Part shown: piece after piece, positions 42,720-51,404 of the stretch
Numbering within the stretch: position 1 is the first letter of the stretch
Layout: each line of letters begins with the position of its first letter
Assembly (NCBI RefSeq): GCF_009852415.1
Contig: NZ_WOXS01000002.1
Coordinates: 5,124,001 to 5,188,000, forward strand
Source: Streptomyces sp. Tu 3180
Lineage (GTDB): Bacteria > Actinomycetota > Actinomycetes > Streptomycetales > Streptomycetaceae
DNA length: 64,000 bases
Direction of reading: 5' to 3'
Notes under the pieces: generated by a model
What the model was told of the DNA's origin: nothing
The model's database searches: none
The model's input: the letters and a program-made list of their open reading frames with translations, nothing else
Translations under genes and position numbers: made by a program

Positions 42720-44917
42720 GCCGGGCCGAAGGTCCCCCTGAGTTCGTCGAGGTTCGACCGGGTGGTCTCCCACAGGGCCTTCTGCGCGTCGTGCACGTCC
42801 GCCACCGCGGCCGCGTGGTCGTCGAGGAGCGCCGCCGCCCGCTCGGTGAGCCGGGGGCCGAGTTCCCGGTCGTGCACGGACAGCCCCCACTCCTCGCGGC
42901 CGATGTCGGACAGGAAGTAGGCGAGCTTGGGGTGGGAGACGAGGCTGAGGATCGGGGTGCCGCAGCCGAAGGGGATCATCCCCGCGTGCCCGCGCATCCC
43001 GATCACCAGCCGCGACCGGCGGTACAGCTCGCGGATCCCGTCGTTCGACATGTCGTACAGCTGCTCCACGGGCAGGGCGACGCCGTGCTCCCGGCGCAGG
43101 TCGTGCACGAACTTCTCGTCGGCGGGCATGTGGGCCGCGTACCGTACGTCGGCCCGGTCCCGCAGGCCCTTCAGCGCGCCGGCCATCTGGGCGAGGAAGT
43201 GGCCGTAGTCGTGGCCGAAGCGCAGCCCCGCGCGGTCGTACGCGCAGTTGACCAGGACGGTGTCGTCCCGCTGCACCGGGTCGGCCCAGCCGGGGAGGAG
43301 GTGGCGCGCCACCGTGGTCGGGCAGGGCTGGTAGCGCACCCGGTCGCGCAGCTCCTCGGGCAGCAGCTCGCGGACCCGGTCGATCGAGCCGTGGTTGCGC
43401 AGCCCGAAGAACGCCGACCGCTCGACGAGCACCCGCAGGCTCTCGGCGAACCGGTTGCGGCGGTAGAGCTGCCCGTCGAACACGTTGTAGCCGACCGCGA
43501 ACACCGCCAGCGGTGCGGTCAGCCGGGCCAGGAGGCCGTCCGGGACGTTCCACTGCCAGTGGCTGTTGCCGTTGGGGGAGGTGTCCGGCAGGAAGAGCCC
43601 GCCGCCGCCCACGACCACCCCGCGCCGCGCGTTCAGCCGCTCCAGCGCCGCCTCGTCGACCAGCCGGTGCACCGGCTGCTGGTACCAGCGGCGCGGTCCG
43701 GTGTCGGTGCCGAAGCACAGCCGCACGGCCTCGGGCAGGACCTTGTCGCCCGCGTTCTCCTGGCCCTCGGCGAACAGCGCCACGTGGGCGAGCTGCTCCG
43801 CGGCGGGAGCCGGCTCCGGCTGCTCCTCGGGGCCCCGGGCGCGGGTACGGACGTACCAGCTGTGGCACCCGGCGTCGGTGGGGTCGGCCTCCAGACCCGC
43901 CCGGGCGTAGGCGTGCGCGTCCTCCTCCCGTCCGCACAGCCACGCCAGGCGGGCGAGCTGGGCGAAGGCGCGCGGGGCGACGTCGGGCGACGCCGCCGCC
44001 AGCAGCAGCCGCGCCTCGGCCTCGTCGTAGCGAGACACCGCCATCAGGCAGACGCCGAGCGTCTCCTGGCAGCGCGGCGCGTCCAGCCGGTCGCCGACGA
44101 CCGGGGCGAGGACGTCGACGGCCTCGTCGTAGCGGCCCTGCCTGCGGTACACGTCGGCGACCGTGCGGGCGAGGTCCAGGGAGGGGCGCGCCCGCAGCAG
44201 GGGAGGGGCGAGATGCGCCAGGAGGTCGGGGTGCTTGTCGCCGGACAGGGCGCAGTAGGCGGCCCGGAACTCCTCGTCGCCCATCTCGAAGCGGCGCCGC
44301 GCCTCGGTGGCCGGACCGTACCCGGGCTCGTCGAACGGGCCGGTGAAGTGCAGGACCGCGACCCCCTCGGGCACCGGCGTGTCGTCGTACAGCCGGTGGG
44401 TGAGGAAGTCGTACCGCGCGTCGAGCGGCGTCAGGACGTCCTCGGGCACCACGTCGGTCCCGTCCGGCACGGCGCCGTCCGCGTCGGCGCGCTGGACGAC
44501 CAGCAGGCCGTCCGGCAGCACCGCACGCCGCCCACCGCTCCGTCCGTCCCAGAGCGACTGCGGTACGGCGCCCACGCCGTGCCGCATCCGCAGCAGCTCG
44601 CCGAGGTCCCCCAGCACGACCATGGCGGGGGAGAGGGCGACGACGGTGTCGTAGCCCTCCAGCCGCAGGACGTCCGCCCGGCCCTCCGCCCGGCGCGTCA
44701 CCACGCGCGGGTGCAGCCGGCGCAGCGCGTCGAACGAGGCGTCCGGCAGCCCGGGGTGCAGCACCACGAAGTCCTCGCACACGCCCGGGTTGGTGAGCAC
44801 CAGGCTGCGCAGCAGCGTGGGCAGGGCGGGCAGGCGGTCGGAGTCGGTGTGGACGGCGAAGGCGATCCGGCGTCTGCCGGTGACGGTGCTCCGGTCGTCC
44901 GCCAAGGGGTGGGTCAT
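42716..44917 (-). CDS. Fusion protein: GT-A-like domain, TPR repeats and polysaccharide pyruvyltransferase domain
   Basis: This is a 733-residue protein of three parts. Residues 1 to about 215 resemble a GT8-like hexosyltransferase (RIAFAVHTDSDRLPALPTLL, VVALSPAMVVLGDLGELL). About 230-370 are TPR-like helices (VADVYRRQGRYDEAVDVLAPVV, ARLLLAAASPDVAPRAFAQLA). About 390-733 form a pyruvyl transferase domain (VALFAEGQENAGDKVLPEAV, VVVGGGGLFLPD, SRLVIGMRGHAGMIPFGCGTPILSLVSHPK). Pyruvyltransferases add pyruvate ketals from phosphoenolpyruvate to glycan sugars. ATG 44917 overlaps the stop of the GT29-like gene (ATGA), showing tight coupling. Confidence 0.8.
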   Translation of the reverse strand: MTHPLADDRSTVTGRRRIAFAVHTDSDRLPALPTLLRSLVLTNPGVCEDFVVLHPGLPDASFDALRRLHPRVVTRRAEGRADVLRLEGYDTVVALSPAMVVLGDLGELLRMRHGVGAVPQSLWDGRSGGRRAVLPDGLLVVQRADADGAVPDGTDVVPEDVLTPLDARYDFLTHRLYDDTPVPEGVAVLHFTGPFDEPGYGPATEARRRFEMGDEEFRAAYCALSGDKHPDLLAHLAPPLLRARPSLDLARTVADVYRRQGRYDEAVDVLAPVVGDRLDAPRCQETLGVCLMAVSRYDEAEARLLLAAASPDVAPRAFAQLARLAWLCGREEDAHAYARAGLEADPTDAGCHSWYVRTRARGPEEQPEPAPAAEQLAHVALFAEGQENAGDKVLPEAVRLCFGTDTGPRRWYQQPVHRLVDEAALERLNARRGVVVGGGGLFLPDTSPNGNSHWQWNVPDGLLARLTAPLAVFAVGYNVFDGQLYRRNRFAESLRVLVERSAFFGLRNHGSIDRVRELLPEELRDRVRYQPCPTTVARHLLPGWADPVQRDDTVLVNCAYDRAGLRFGHDYGHFLAQMAGALKGLRDRADVRYAAHMPADEKFVHDLRREHGVALPVEQLYDMSNDGIRELYRRSRLVIGMRGHAGMIPFGCGTPILSLVSHPKLAYFLSDIGREEWGLSVHDRELGPRLTERAAALLDDHAAAVADVHDAQKALWETTRSNLDELRGTFGPA

Positions 44918-46167
44918 CGCAGGGCGATCCTCATCTTGCTGTCGTCGACGTGCGTCGCGCGGTCCATGACCCACTCGGCCTCCCTCGGCCGCAGCCGGCC
45001 GGGCTTGTCGAAGCCGATGAGGTCCAGGCGGGGGCTGACGTCCAGGAAGTCCAGGAGCCGCAGGACGGTGAAGGCGGCGGTGGTCCCCGTGTCCCAGTCC
45101 TCGCCCAGCAGCGCCGGGTCGTTCAGGGGCCGGCGCAGGGAGGCGTCGCCCACGTGCTCCTGCGCACCGGGCACGAGCCGCTGCCGCGTGGCGCGCCGCC
45201 ACGCCGCGGCCGGGTCGCCGAACACCAGCCGGATGCCGGCCGGCCGCGTCCAGGCGGGGCCGTCCCAGGGGGCGTCGCCCCGCAGCGAGACGGCGTGCAG
45301 GCCGGTGCGCTCGCCGGTGCCCTCCGCCTGGATGCGGAAGGAGTCGCAGCGCACCACCAGGTCGTAACGGTCGATCTCGGCGCCCAGCGCGCTCCCGGCG
45401 ACCTCCGCGGCGTTCGACACCAGGCACACCGTCCGCCCCGCCACCAGCTTGCGCAGCCCGCCGACGCCGACGGGCGTGCTCCCGCCGAGCAGCGGATCGG
45501 GCATCCCGGGCCGCTCGACGAGCCGGCGGTACGTGCCGTACAGCTCCAGCAGGCGCCGCACGGCCGGGTCGCCCATGCCGCGCTCGGCCACCCGCGCCCG
45601 TACGCGGGCGGCGAACTCCGGCGCGGCGACCGCGGTGGGCCTCCCCGTCAGGTCGTGCGGCGCGGCGCCGGGCCCGGGGAGGAACGCGGCGGCCTCCCGC
45701 AGGCACGCCCGCCGGCGCCGCAGCGTGTCGATCCTGCGGGTGACCTCCTCGGCCGCCTCGCCGTCCCGCAGCAGCGCGAGGTGGCGCTCGTAGCACTCCA
45801 GCGCCTCGTCGTCGCGGCCGAGCCCGTCCAGCGCCCGGCCGCGCAGCCGCCACGCGCCCCTGGAGCGCTGCCGGATCCCGGTCGCCGTCTCCGCGACGCC
45901 CAGGGCCAGGGCGAGTCCGTCGTCCCCGCCGGCCTCCAGCGCGCGCTCGCCGACCTGGAGCAGGGCGTCGAAGGGATCGGCCGACGGGGCGTCGAGGGAG
46001 CCGACGAGGACGCCGACCGCCCGGGTGAGCCGGGCGTCCCGGACCGTGGGCCGACCGTCCCGCGCCGCGAGGTACTCACCGCACAGGCGCACGCCCCGGG
46101 CGTACAGATCCCGCCTGGCGGCCTCCTTCTGCCGTGCCGTGAACAATCCCGCCAGGGGGTTCGCCAT
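44914..46167 (-). CDS. GT29-like sialyltransferase domain protein with N-terminal helical repeats
   Basis: This 417-residue protein begins with about 165 residues of TPR-like helices (GAWRLRGRALDGLGRDDEALECYERHL). The C-terminal 190 residues carry a sialylmotif-L-like block, VCLVSNAAEVAGSALGAEIDRYDLVVRCDSF, followed by ERTGLHAVSL and, near the end, TTAAFTVLRLLDFLD and LDLIGFDKPG. This resembles eukaryotic and bacterial GT29 sialyltransferases, which use CMP-nonulosonates. ATG 46167 begins the gene, 122 bases after the next upstream gene. Functional assignment is by motif resemblance and cluster context. Confidence 0.72.
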   Translation of the reverse strand: MANPLAGLFTARQKEAARRDLYARGVRLCGEYLAARDGRPTVRDARLTRAVGVLVGSLDAPSADPFDALLQVGERALEAGGDDGLALALGVAETATGIRQRSRGAWRLRGRALDGLGRDDEALECYERHLALLRDGEAAEEVTRRIDTLRRRRACLREAAAFLPGPGAAPHDLTGRPTAVAAPEFAARVRARVAERGMGDPAVRRLLELYGTYRRLVERPGMPDPLLGGSTPVGVGGLRKLVAGRTVCLVSNAAEVAGSALGAEIDRYDLVVRCDSFRIQAEGTGERTGLHAVSLRGDAPWDGPAWTRPAGIRLVFGDPAAAWRRATRQRLVPGAQEHVGDASLRRPLNDPALLGEDWDTGTTAAFTVLRLLDFLDVSPRLDLIGFDKPGRLRPREAEWVMDRATHVDDSKMRIALR

Positions 46168-46289
46168 GCTTCCACCGTCCTCCGATCGGAGGCCGAATGT
46201 GCCCCAGCGCGGCGGTCCGCCGGTGGCTTTCGGGTGGACAACGGGTGAACAGTCCCCCTCGAACGGCCGGCCGGGCGTCGTGGGCCCGC

Positions 46290-47621
46290 TCAGCGCCGCA
46301 CGGCCTTCTTCAGTGCCCGCGCCCGCCGCACCATCCGGCGCGCGGTGGCGTTGCGGGACAGGGACGCCAGCCGCTTGGGGATGCCGCCGGGCAGTCCCAG
46401 CGAGGTGAGCCGCTTGCGCTTGAACCAGTGCCGGGTGCGCGGGCCGAAGTGCTGGGCGAGGTAGCGCTCGGCGGCCGGGCGCAGGGACGGGTGGATCTGC
46501 GGCTGCATGGTGAAGCCGAGCGCGGTGACCAGGTCGTTCAGCTCGCCGGCGGGAGGGGTGTCCGCACCGCCGCCGGACTCCAGGTCCGGCAGCAGCGCGT
46601 CGGCCAGGACGGCCGGGACGCGGTCGCCGTTCTGGTAGGGCGTCATCCGTTCCAGGAGCCGCTCGGTGCCGGTGCGGGCGACCGGCAGGCCGTAGAGCGC
46701 GGACGCCGTGAACAGCGCGGTCGAGAAGCAGCCGACGACCAGCGCGGGCCGGGACCTCTCGAACAGCACCTCCGCGGGGACGGGGGAGTCGACGACGGTG
46801 AGGTCCACCCCGAGCTCCTGCGCCCCGGTCCGCAGCGCGCGGCCGTGGCCGGCCGGTGCGGCCGGGTGCGGCTTGAACACGAGGGCGCGGTGGCCGCGTC
46901 CGGCCGCCCCCCTCATCATCCGCAGGTACAGCTCGGCCTCCTCCCCCGGGGAGAGGACGCCGAGCGCGGACAGGGGCTGGCCGAGCAGCAGCGCCGAGCC
47001 GTCCGGCAGCGCGGGCAACCCCTCGGCCGCCTCGGACACTTCGCCGACCGCCTTCAGGAAGGCGTCCGCCGGCACCGTTCGGGCCGGCACGCCGAACTCG
47101 GTCAGCAGCATCGGCGTCAGGCCCGGCACCAGGTCCAGGTGCAGCAACTGCCGTACGCGCGTGCCCACCAGCGGGTCGAGCTTGCCGCGCGTGGGACCGT
47201 AGCTCATCAGCCCGTCGGCGTAGACGTGGACCGGGGCCCCGGTGAACACCTGGGCCACCGCGAGGGCCGGCGGCACCGCCAGGGACTCCAGGACCAGCTC
47301 CACGCGGTCGCCGCCGAGCCCCCACAGCTTCCGCAGGTGGCGTTCCAGGAGCGGGACGTCGTCGGCGCGGGGCGTCCAGGCCCCCGGATGGAAGGGAGTG
47401 ACGGCCTCGTTCCACGACAGCACGTCGTCGAAGTGGCCGCGCAGCGGCGCGAAGCCAGGCATCTCGTCCGGCGCCGGGGTGGCCTCCGGGACCGCGGCGT
47501 CGTTGCAGACCAGCAGCACCCGCCGCTCCGCCTCGGGGAAGCAGTCGGACTCGATCGCCGCCGCCAGCGTGAGCAGGCCGTACGGCGTCGAGGCGCAGAA
47601 GATCCGGGTGGTGCGCGACAT
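46290..47621 (-). CDS. Polysialyltransferase-like protein 2
   Basis: This 443-residue paralogue of the protein at 40347 has the blocks TRIFCASTPYGLLTLAAAIE, VHVYADGLMSYGPTRGKL, LHLDLVPGLTPMLL, FKPHPAAPAGHG and VVGCFSTALFTASALY in the same order, and a basic C-terminus. The HP and S motifs for CMP-sugar donors are intact. The ATG 47621 overlaps the stop of the upstream GT2 gene (ATGA). Two non-identical copies suggest two different linkages or acceptors. Confidence 0.83.
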   Translation of the reverse strand: MSRTTRIFCASTPYGLLTLAAAIESDCFPEAERRVLLVCNDAAVPEATPAPDEMPGFAPLRGHFDDVLSWNEAVTPFHPGAWTPRADDVPLLERHLRKLWGLGGDRVELVLESLAVPPALAVAQVFTGAPVHVYADGLMSYGPTRGKLDPLVGTRVRQLLHLDLVPGLTPMLLTEFGVPARTVPADAFLKAVGEVSEAAEGLPALPDGSALLLGQPLSALGVLSPGEEAELYLRMMRGAAGRGHRALVFKPHPAAPAGHGRALRTGAQELGVDLTVVDSPVPAEVLFERSRPALVVGCFSTALFTASALYGLPVARTGTERLLERMTPYQNGDRVPAVLADALLPDLESGGGADTPPAGELNDLVTALGFTMQPQIHPSLRPAAERYLAQHFGPRTRHWFKRKRLTSLGLPGGIPKRLASLSRNATARRMVRRARALKKAVRR

Positions 47622-48607
47622 CAGGCGGCCCCCTTCGGCGTGCCGGCACGGCGCCGCAGCCGCCGCAGCCGGGTGGAACGGTCCATGTCCATGCTCTCCA
47701 GTACGCCGTCGAGCGCGTCCTGCGGCATGCGGCGCAGCGCCGCCGCGCTCATCGCCCGCAGCCGCCTGGCCACGGCCGGTTCGAACTTGTCCTCCTCGGC
47801 CAGGTGGTGGGCCATGATCGCGCAGTACGTCCGCACCGCCTTGGGCAGCAGCCGGTCGGCGTCCCGGTCCGCCGCCGTCTCCTCGACGATCTGGTCGAAG
47901 GCGCGGATGAAGTCGAGCTGGCGGACGTCGCCGATCCGGGTGAGGGAGGAGGCGACCCCGCGCCGGTAGAACACGCCCAGCAGGCCGACCACGGCGAACG
48001 ACTCCGCCTCGCGGTGCAGCTTCCAGGTCCACGGCCGGTCCTCGGCCGTGCGCAGCCCCTCGGTGAAGTGCAGCAGCCCTCGCTCCAGGAGCCGCCGGTG
48101 GTAGGCGCCGGCCCAGACGGACACGTAGTCCACCGCGGTCGTGCGGTCCGCGGGCAGGATCGCGTCCCGCGGGTTCAGCACCTCGTTCCGCAGGCCGACC
48201 GGGACCCGGTGCACGGACCGGGCGCGGCCGGTCACCCGCACGTGGTCGGTGCGCACGAAGTCGCAGCCCAGCTCCTCGACGGCCGCCACCAGTTCGGACA
48301 GGTACCCCGGAGCGAACCAGTCGTCGCCGTCCAGGAAGGCCAGGTACTCGCCCCGCGCCGCGTCCAGGCCGGTGTTGCGCGCGGCGGCGATCCCGCCATT
48401 CCTGTCACGGCGGATGTAGCGCACCTGCGCGACGCCCGAGAGGTCCTCGGCCGCACGCTCGAGAATCGCCGGGGTCTCGTCGTCGGAATGGTCGTCGACC
48501 AGAACGAACTCGAAATCCGGCCGGGCGTTCGCGTGAAGACTTCTGAGGGCGTCCGGGGCGTATTGCCGAACATTGCAGAACGGAACGATCACGGAGAGCT
48601 TTGGCAC
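47621..48607 (-). CDS. Glycosyltransferase family 2 protein (paired with polysialyltransferase 2), probably leaderless
   Basis: This is a 328-residue GT-A enzyme with VPKLSVIVPFCNVRQYAPDALRSL, EFVLVDDHSDDET and the DxD block YLAFLDGDDWF; it is a paralogue of the GT2 at 41706. It is the first gene of the minus-strand polymer operon. GTG 48607 is used because TAGTGT at 48620-48615 places a transcription start on or next to it, and there is no ribosome-binding sequence. An in-frame ATG at 48691 would lie upstream of that promoter. Confidence 0.83.
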   Translation of the reverse strand: MPKLSVIVPFCNVRQYAPDALRSLHANARPDFEFVLVDDHSDDETPAILERAAEDLSGVAQVRYIRRDRNGGIAAARNTGLDAARGEYLAFLDGDDWFAPGYLSELVAAVEELGCDFVRTDHVRVTGRARSVHRVPVGLRNEVLNPRDAILPADRTTAVDYVSVWAGAYHRRLLERGLLHFTEGLRTAEDRPWTWKLHREAESFAVVGLLGVFYRRGVASSLTRIGDVRQLDFIRAFDQIVEETAADRDADRLLPKAVRTYCAIMAHHLAEEDKFEPAVARRLRAMSAAALRRMPQDALDGVLESMDMDRSTRLRRLRRRAGTPKGAA

Positions 48608-48614
48608 GCGCAGA

Positions 48615-48631
48615 ACACTAGGAGGCCGCCC
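48615..48631 (-). promoter_or_regulatory. Predicted -10 element for the minus-strand polymer operon
   Basis: TAGTGT at 48620-48615 is a good -10 hexamer seven bases before GTG 48607; sequence further out (TTGTCC about 15 bases upstream) is only a weak -35. The spacing implies a leaderless message. Confidence 0.45.
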
Positions 48632-48755
48632 GGCGGGACAACTTTCCGGTATCCGTACGGGGAGTGAACTCCGTGTGTCGGTACGGTGCATCGCGCCTAC
48701 GTCCCCGGTTTCCGCGGGCCGGTTCGGCTCTCGGTGGGGTGTTGTTAACTTTTCG

Positions 48756-48784
48756 TTGATTCACGGTTGGGCCGTACCTAGAAT
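48756..48784 (+). promoter_or_regulatory. Strong vegetative-type promoter for the plus-strand nonulosonate genes
   Basis: TTGATT (48756-48761) and TAGAAT (48779-48784) are separated by exactly 17 bases in a local AT-rich stretch. This predicts transcription from about 48791 and a 5' leader of only about 15 bases before the GTG at 48806. Confidence 0.7.
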
Positions 48785-48805
48785 TCGCTTCCTAGCGTCT
48801 TCGAC

Positions 48806-50113
48806 GTGCCAGCAAGTGCAACGAAGCCCCTCAGGGTCGCGGTTCTCGCGGATTCCGACACCCGGTGGAAATGGGGCGCGCTCACCGCCGACCGCGTCGC
48901 GCCGCGGGAAATCCGTCTGGACGGATACCTGCTGCGGGGCCGCGCCACTCCCACCGCCCGCCAGCTCGGCGAGGTCGGCGTCCGAGCGGACTCGCTCCGC
49001 GAGGTGACCGCCGTCGAGTTCCTGCGCGCGATGCACGAGGAGTCCTACGACGTCCTCGTGCTCGCCCTGGTCGGCGGCGGTGTGCAGGCGATGCTGCACG
49101 GTCTCAAGCGGGTCTGGGAGGACCGGCCGCAGCGCCCCGTCGTCGTCACCGGATACGTCGGCGTCGTCTACGAGAAGCTCGCCGACGGCCTGCTGCTGCG
49201 CCACGGCGCCGACCTCGTGCTCGCCAACTCCCGCCAGGACGCGGACCGGTTCCGCGCCGTGTACGAGGGAGTGGGCGCCGACGCCTCCTCGGTGACCGAG
49301 GTCGCGCTGCCCTTCCTCGGCGGGGCCGCCTACACCGGCGAACATGAGCCCTACACCGTGGTCTTCGCGGCCCAGCCCTCCGTCCCGGAGACCCGCAGGG
49401 ACCGCACGTACCTGCTGAACCGGCTGGTGCAGCACGCCCGCCGGCACCCCGAGCGCGAGGTGCTGCTCAAGCTGCGCTCCAAGCCCGGCGAGCACACCAC
49501 CCACATCGAGGAACTGCCCTACCAGAAGCTGTCCCAGCGGCTCGACCTGCCGCCCAACTTCCGCCTGGTCTACGGGCACATGGGCGAGGTCCTCGACCGC
49601 ACCGACCTGCTGGTCACGGTCAGCTCCACGGCCGCCCTGGAGTCGCTGCACCGCCGCATCCCCACCGTGGTCCTCACCGACCTCGGGGTGCGCGAGGCGC
49701 TCGGCAACCACCACTTCGTCGGCTCCGGCTGCCTCGCCTCCTGGGACCAGCTCGACGCCGGGCACCGCCCGGAACCCGACGAGGCGTGGGTGGCGCGACA
49801 GGGCGTCGCCGCCGACGGCTCGTACGCCACCGCCTTCGACGCGGCCCGCGAACGCATCGCCAAGCTGCTGGAACGCCCCGGCGGACTGCCCCCGCTGACC
49901 CCGTACTACACGCCCGTCACCGCGCCCGGCTACCTGCCCGGCATCCTCGCCCGCCACCACCTCGGCCCGGACGGCACCCCGCTGCCCGGCGCCCCCGCCG
50001 CCGACAGGGAGCCCGGTCCGGTCCGGCAGATCGTGCGCCGGGCGGCGCGCGGCGCCTACCGGCACGGCGTGCAGCGCGTGGCCCCGGTGATCCGCCGGAT
50101 GGGCGAGCTGTGA
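48806..50113 (+). CDS. DUF6716-type putative glycosyltransferase
   Basis: This 435-residue protein begins with a Rossmann-like strand (LRVAVLADSDTRWKWGAL). It has VVVTGYVGVVYEKLADGLLLR and a GT-B-like C-terminal half: YTVVFAAQPSVPETRRDR, VLLKLRSKPGEHTTH, DLLVTVSSTAALESLHRRIPTVVLTD. The K-x-R-x-KPGE and SSTAALES blocks are like the HP/S donor motifs of polysialyl- and glycerophosphotransferases. I recall the family as DUF6716, putative glycosyltransferase, found next to neuA/neuB in streptomycetes. It is the first gene of the plus-strand operon, 32 bases before neuA. Confidence 0.75.
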   Translation: MPASATKPLRVAVLADSDTRWKWGALTADRVAPREIRLDGYLLRGRATPTARQLGEVGVRADSLREVTAVEFLRAMHEESYDVLVLALVGGGVQAMLHGLKRVWEDRPQRPVVVTGYVGVVYEKLADGLLLRHGADLVLANSRQDADRFRAVYEGVGADASSVTEVALPFLGGAAYTGEHEPYTVVFAAQPSVPETRRDRTYLLNRLVQHARRHPEREVLLKLRSKPGEHTTHIEELPYQKLSQRLDLPPNFRLVYGHMGEVLDRTDLLVTVSSTAALESLHRRIPTVVLTDLGVREALGNHHFVGSGCLASWDQLDAGHRPEPDEAWVARQGVAADGSYATAFDAARERIAKLLERPGGLPPLTPYYTPVTAPGYLPGILARHHLGPDGTPLPGAPAADREPGPVRQIVRRAARGAYRHGVQRVAPVIRRMGEL

Positions 50114-50145
50114 CCGCCCCGACCCCCGCTCAAGGAGCTGATCCC

Positions 50146-51390
50146 ATGTCCGACCCGCAAGCGGGCCAGGTCCCCCCGGTGCGCCGGGTGCTCGCGGTGA
50201 TCCCCGCGCGCGGCGGCTCCAAGGGCGTGCCCGCGAAGAACCTCGCCCCCGTCGGCGGCATACCGCTGGTGGCACGGGCCGTGCGCGAGTGCCGCGCCGC
50301 CCGGTACGTCACGGACGTCGTCGTCTCCACCGACGACCAGGCCATCGCGGCCGCCGCCCGGCAGGCCGGCGCCGAGGTCGTGCTGCGGCCCGCCGCCATC
50401 GCCGGCGACACCGCCACCTCCGAGGCGGCCGTCCTGCACGCCATGGAGTCCCACGAGGCCCTGCACGGCGCCCCGGTGGACGTCGTCCTGCTCGTGCAGT
50501 GCACCAGCCCCTTCCTCCTGCGCGAGGACGTCGACGGGGTGGCCGGCGCGGTCGTCGAGCAGGGCGCCGACACCGCGGTCACCGTCGCCCCCTTCCACGG
50601 CTTCATCTGGCGGGACGCGGCGGACGCGGCGGACACGGACACCGCCGGGGGCGGTCACGGCGTCAACCACGACAAGTCCTTCCGCCCCCGCCGCCAGGAC
50701 CGCCCTCAGGACCTGCTGGAGACCGGCGCCGCCTACGCCATGGACGCGGCCGGCTTCCGCGAGCACCGGCACCGCTTCTTCGGCCGCACCGAACTCGTGC
50801 GCACCGACCCGGCCCGCGTCCTGGAGATCGACGACCCGCACGACCTCGCCCGGGCCCGCGCCCTCGCCCCGCTCTTCGACGCGGACAGGCCCGGCGCCCT
50901 CCCGACCGCCCAGGACATCGACGCGGTCGTCCTCGACTTCGACGGCACCCAGACGGACGACCGGGTGCTGATCGACTCCGAGGGACAGGAGTTCGTCTCC
51001 GTGCACCGCGGGGACGGCCTCGGCATCGCGGCCCTCAGGCGCAGCGGCCTGAAGATGCTGATCCTGTCCACGGAACAGAACCCTGTGGTCGCCGCCCGCG
51101 CGCGCAAGCTCAAGCTGCCCGTGCTGCACGGCGTCGACCGCAAGGACCTCGCGCTGAAGCAGTGGTGCGAGGAGCAGGGCATCGCGCCGGAGCGCGTGCT
51201 CTACGTCGGCAACGACGTCAACGACCTCCCGTGCTTCGCCCTCGTCGGCTGGCCCGTGGCGGTCGCGAGCGCCCACGACGTCGTACGCGGCGCCGCACGC
51301 GCGGTCACCACCCTCCCCGGCGGTGACGGCGCGATCCGGGAGATCGCCGGCTGGATCCTCGGTCCCTCTCTCGATTCCCTCCCCAAGTAA
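50146..51390 (+). CDS. neuA: CMP-nonulosonate synthetase (N-acylneuraminate cytidylyltransferase) fused to a HAD phosphatase
   Basis: This is a 414-residue bifunctional protein. Residues 10 to about 245 form the cytidylyltransferase: VLAVIPARGGSKGVPAKNLA with the CTP loop, VVVSTDDQ, LLVQCTSPFLLREDVDG, ETGAAYAMDAAGF. Residues about 260-414 form a KDO8P-phosphatase-like HAD domain, AVVLDFDGTQTDDRVLID with both motif I aspartates, then STEQNP and VGNDVNDLPCF. It activates a nonulosonic acid with CTP and may also dephosphorylate the 9-phosphate. This architecture equals that of vertebrate CMAS. ATG 50146 has AAGGAG nine bases upstream. neuB follows after 14 bases. Confidence 0.9.
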   Translation: MSDPQAGQVPPVRRVLAVIPARGGSKGVPAKNLAPVGGIPLVARAVRECRAARYVTDVVVSTDDQAIAAAARQAGAEVVLRPAAIAGDTATSEAAVLHAMESHEALHGAPVDVVLLVQCTSPFLLREDVDGVAGAVVEQGADTAVTVAPFHGFIWRDAADAADTDTAGGGHGVNHDKSFRPRRQDRPQDLLETGAAYAMDAAGFREHRHRFFGRTELVRTDPARVLEIDDPHDLARARALAPLFDADRPGALPTAQDIDAVVLDFDGTQTDDRVLIDSEGQEFVSVHRGDGLGIAALRRSGLKMLILSTEQNPVVAARARKLKLPVLHGVDRKDLALKQWCEEQGIAPERVLYVGNDVNDLPCFALVGWPVAVASAHDVVRGAARAVTTLPGGDGAIREIAGWILGPSLDSLPK

Positions 51391-51404
51391 GGAAACCCCC
51401 TGTC

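Noticed and set aside
42791..45367. An 858-codon plus-strand frame in the polymer cluster
   Set aside because: It mirrors the pyruvyltransferase and GT29-like genes on the other strand; no domain or ribosome site.
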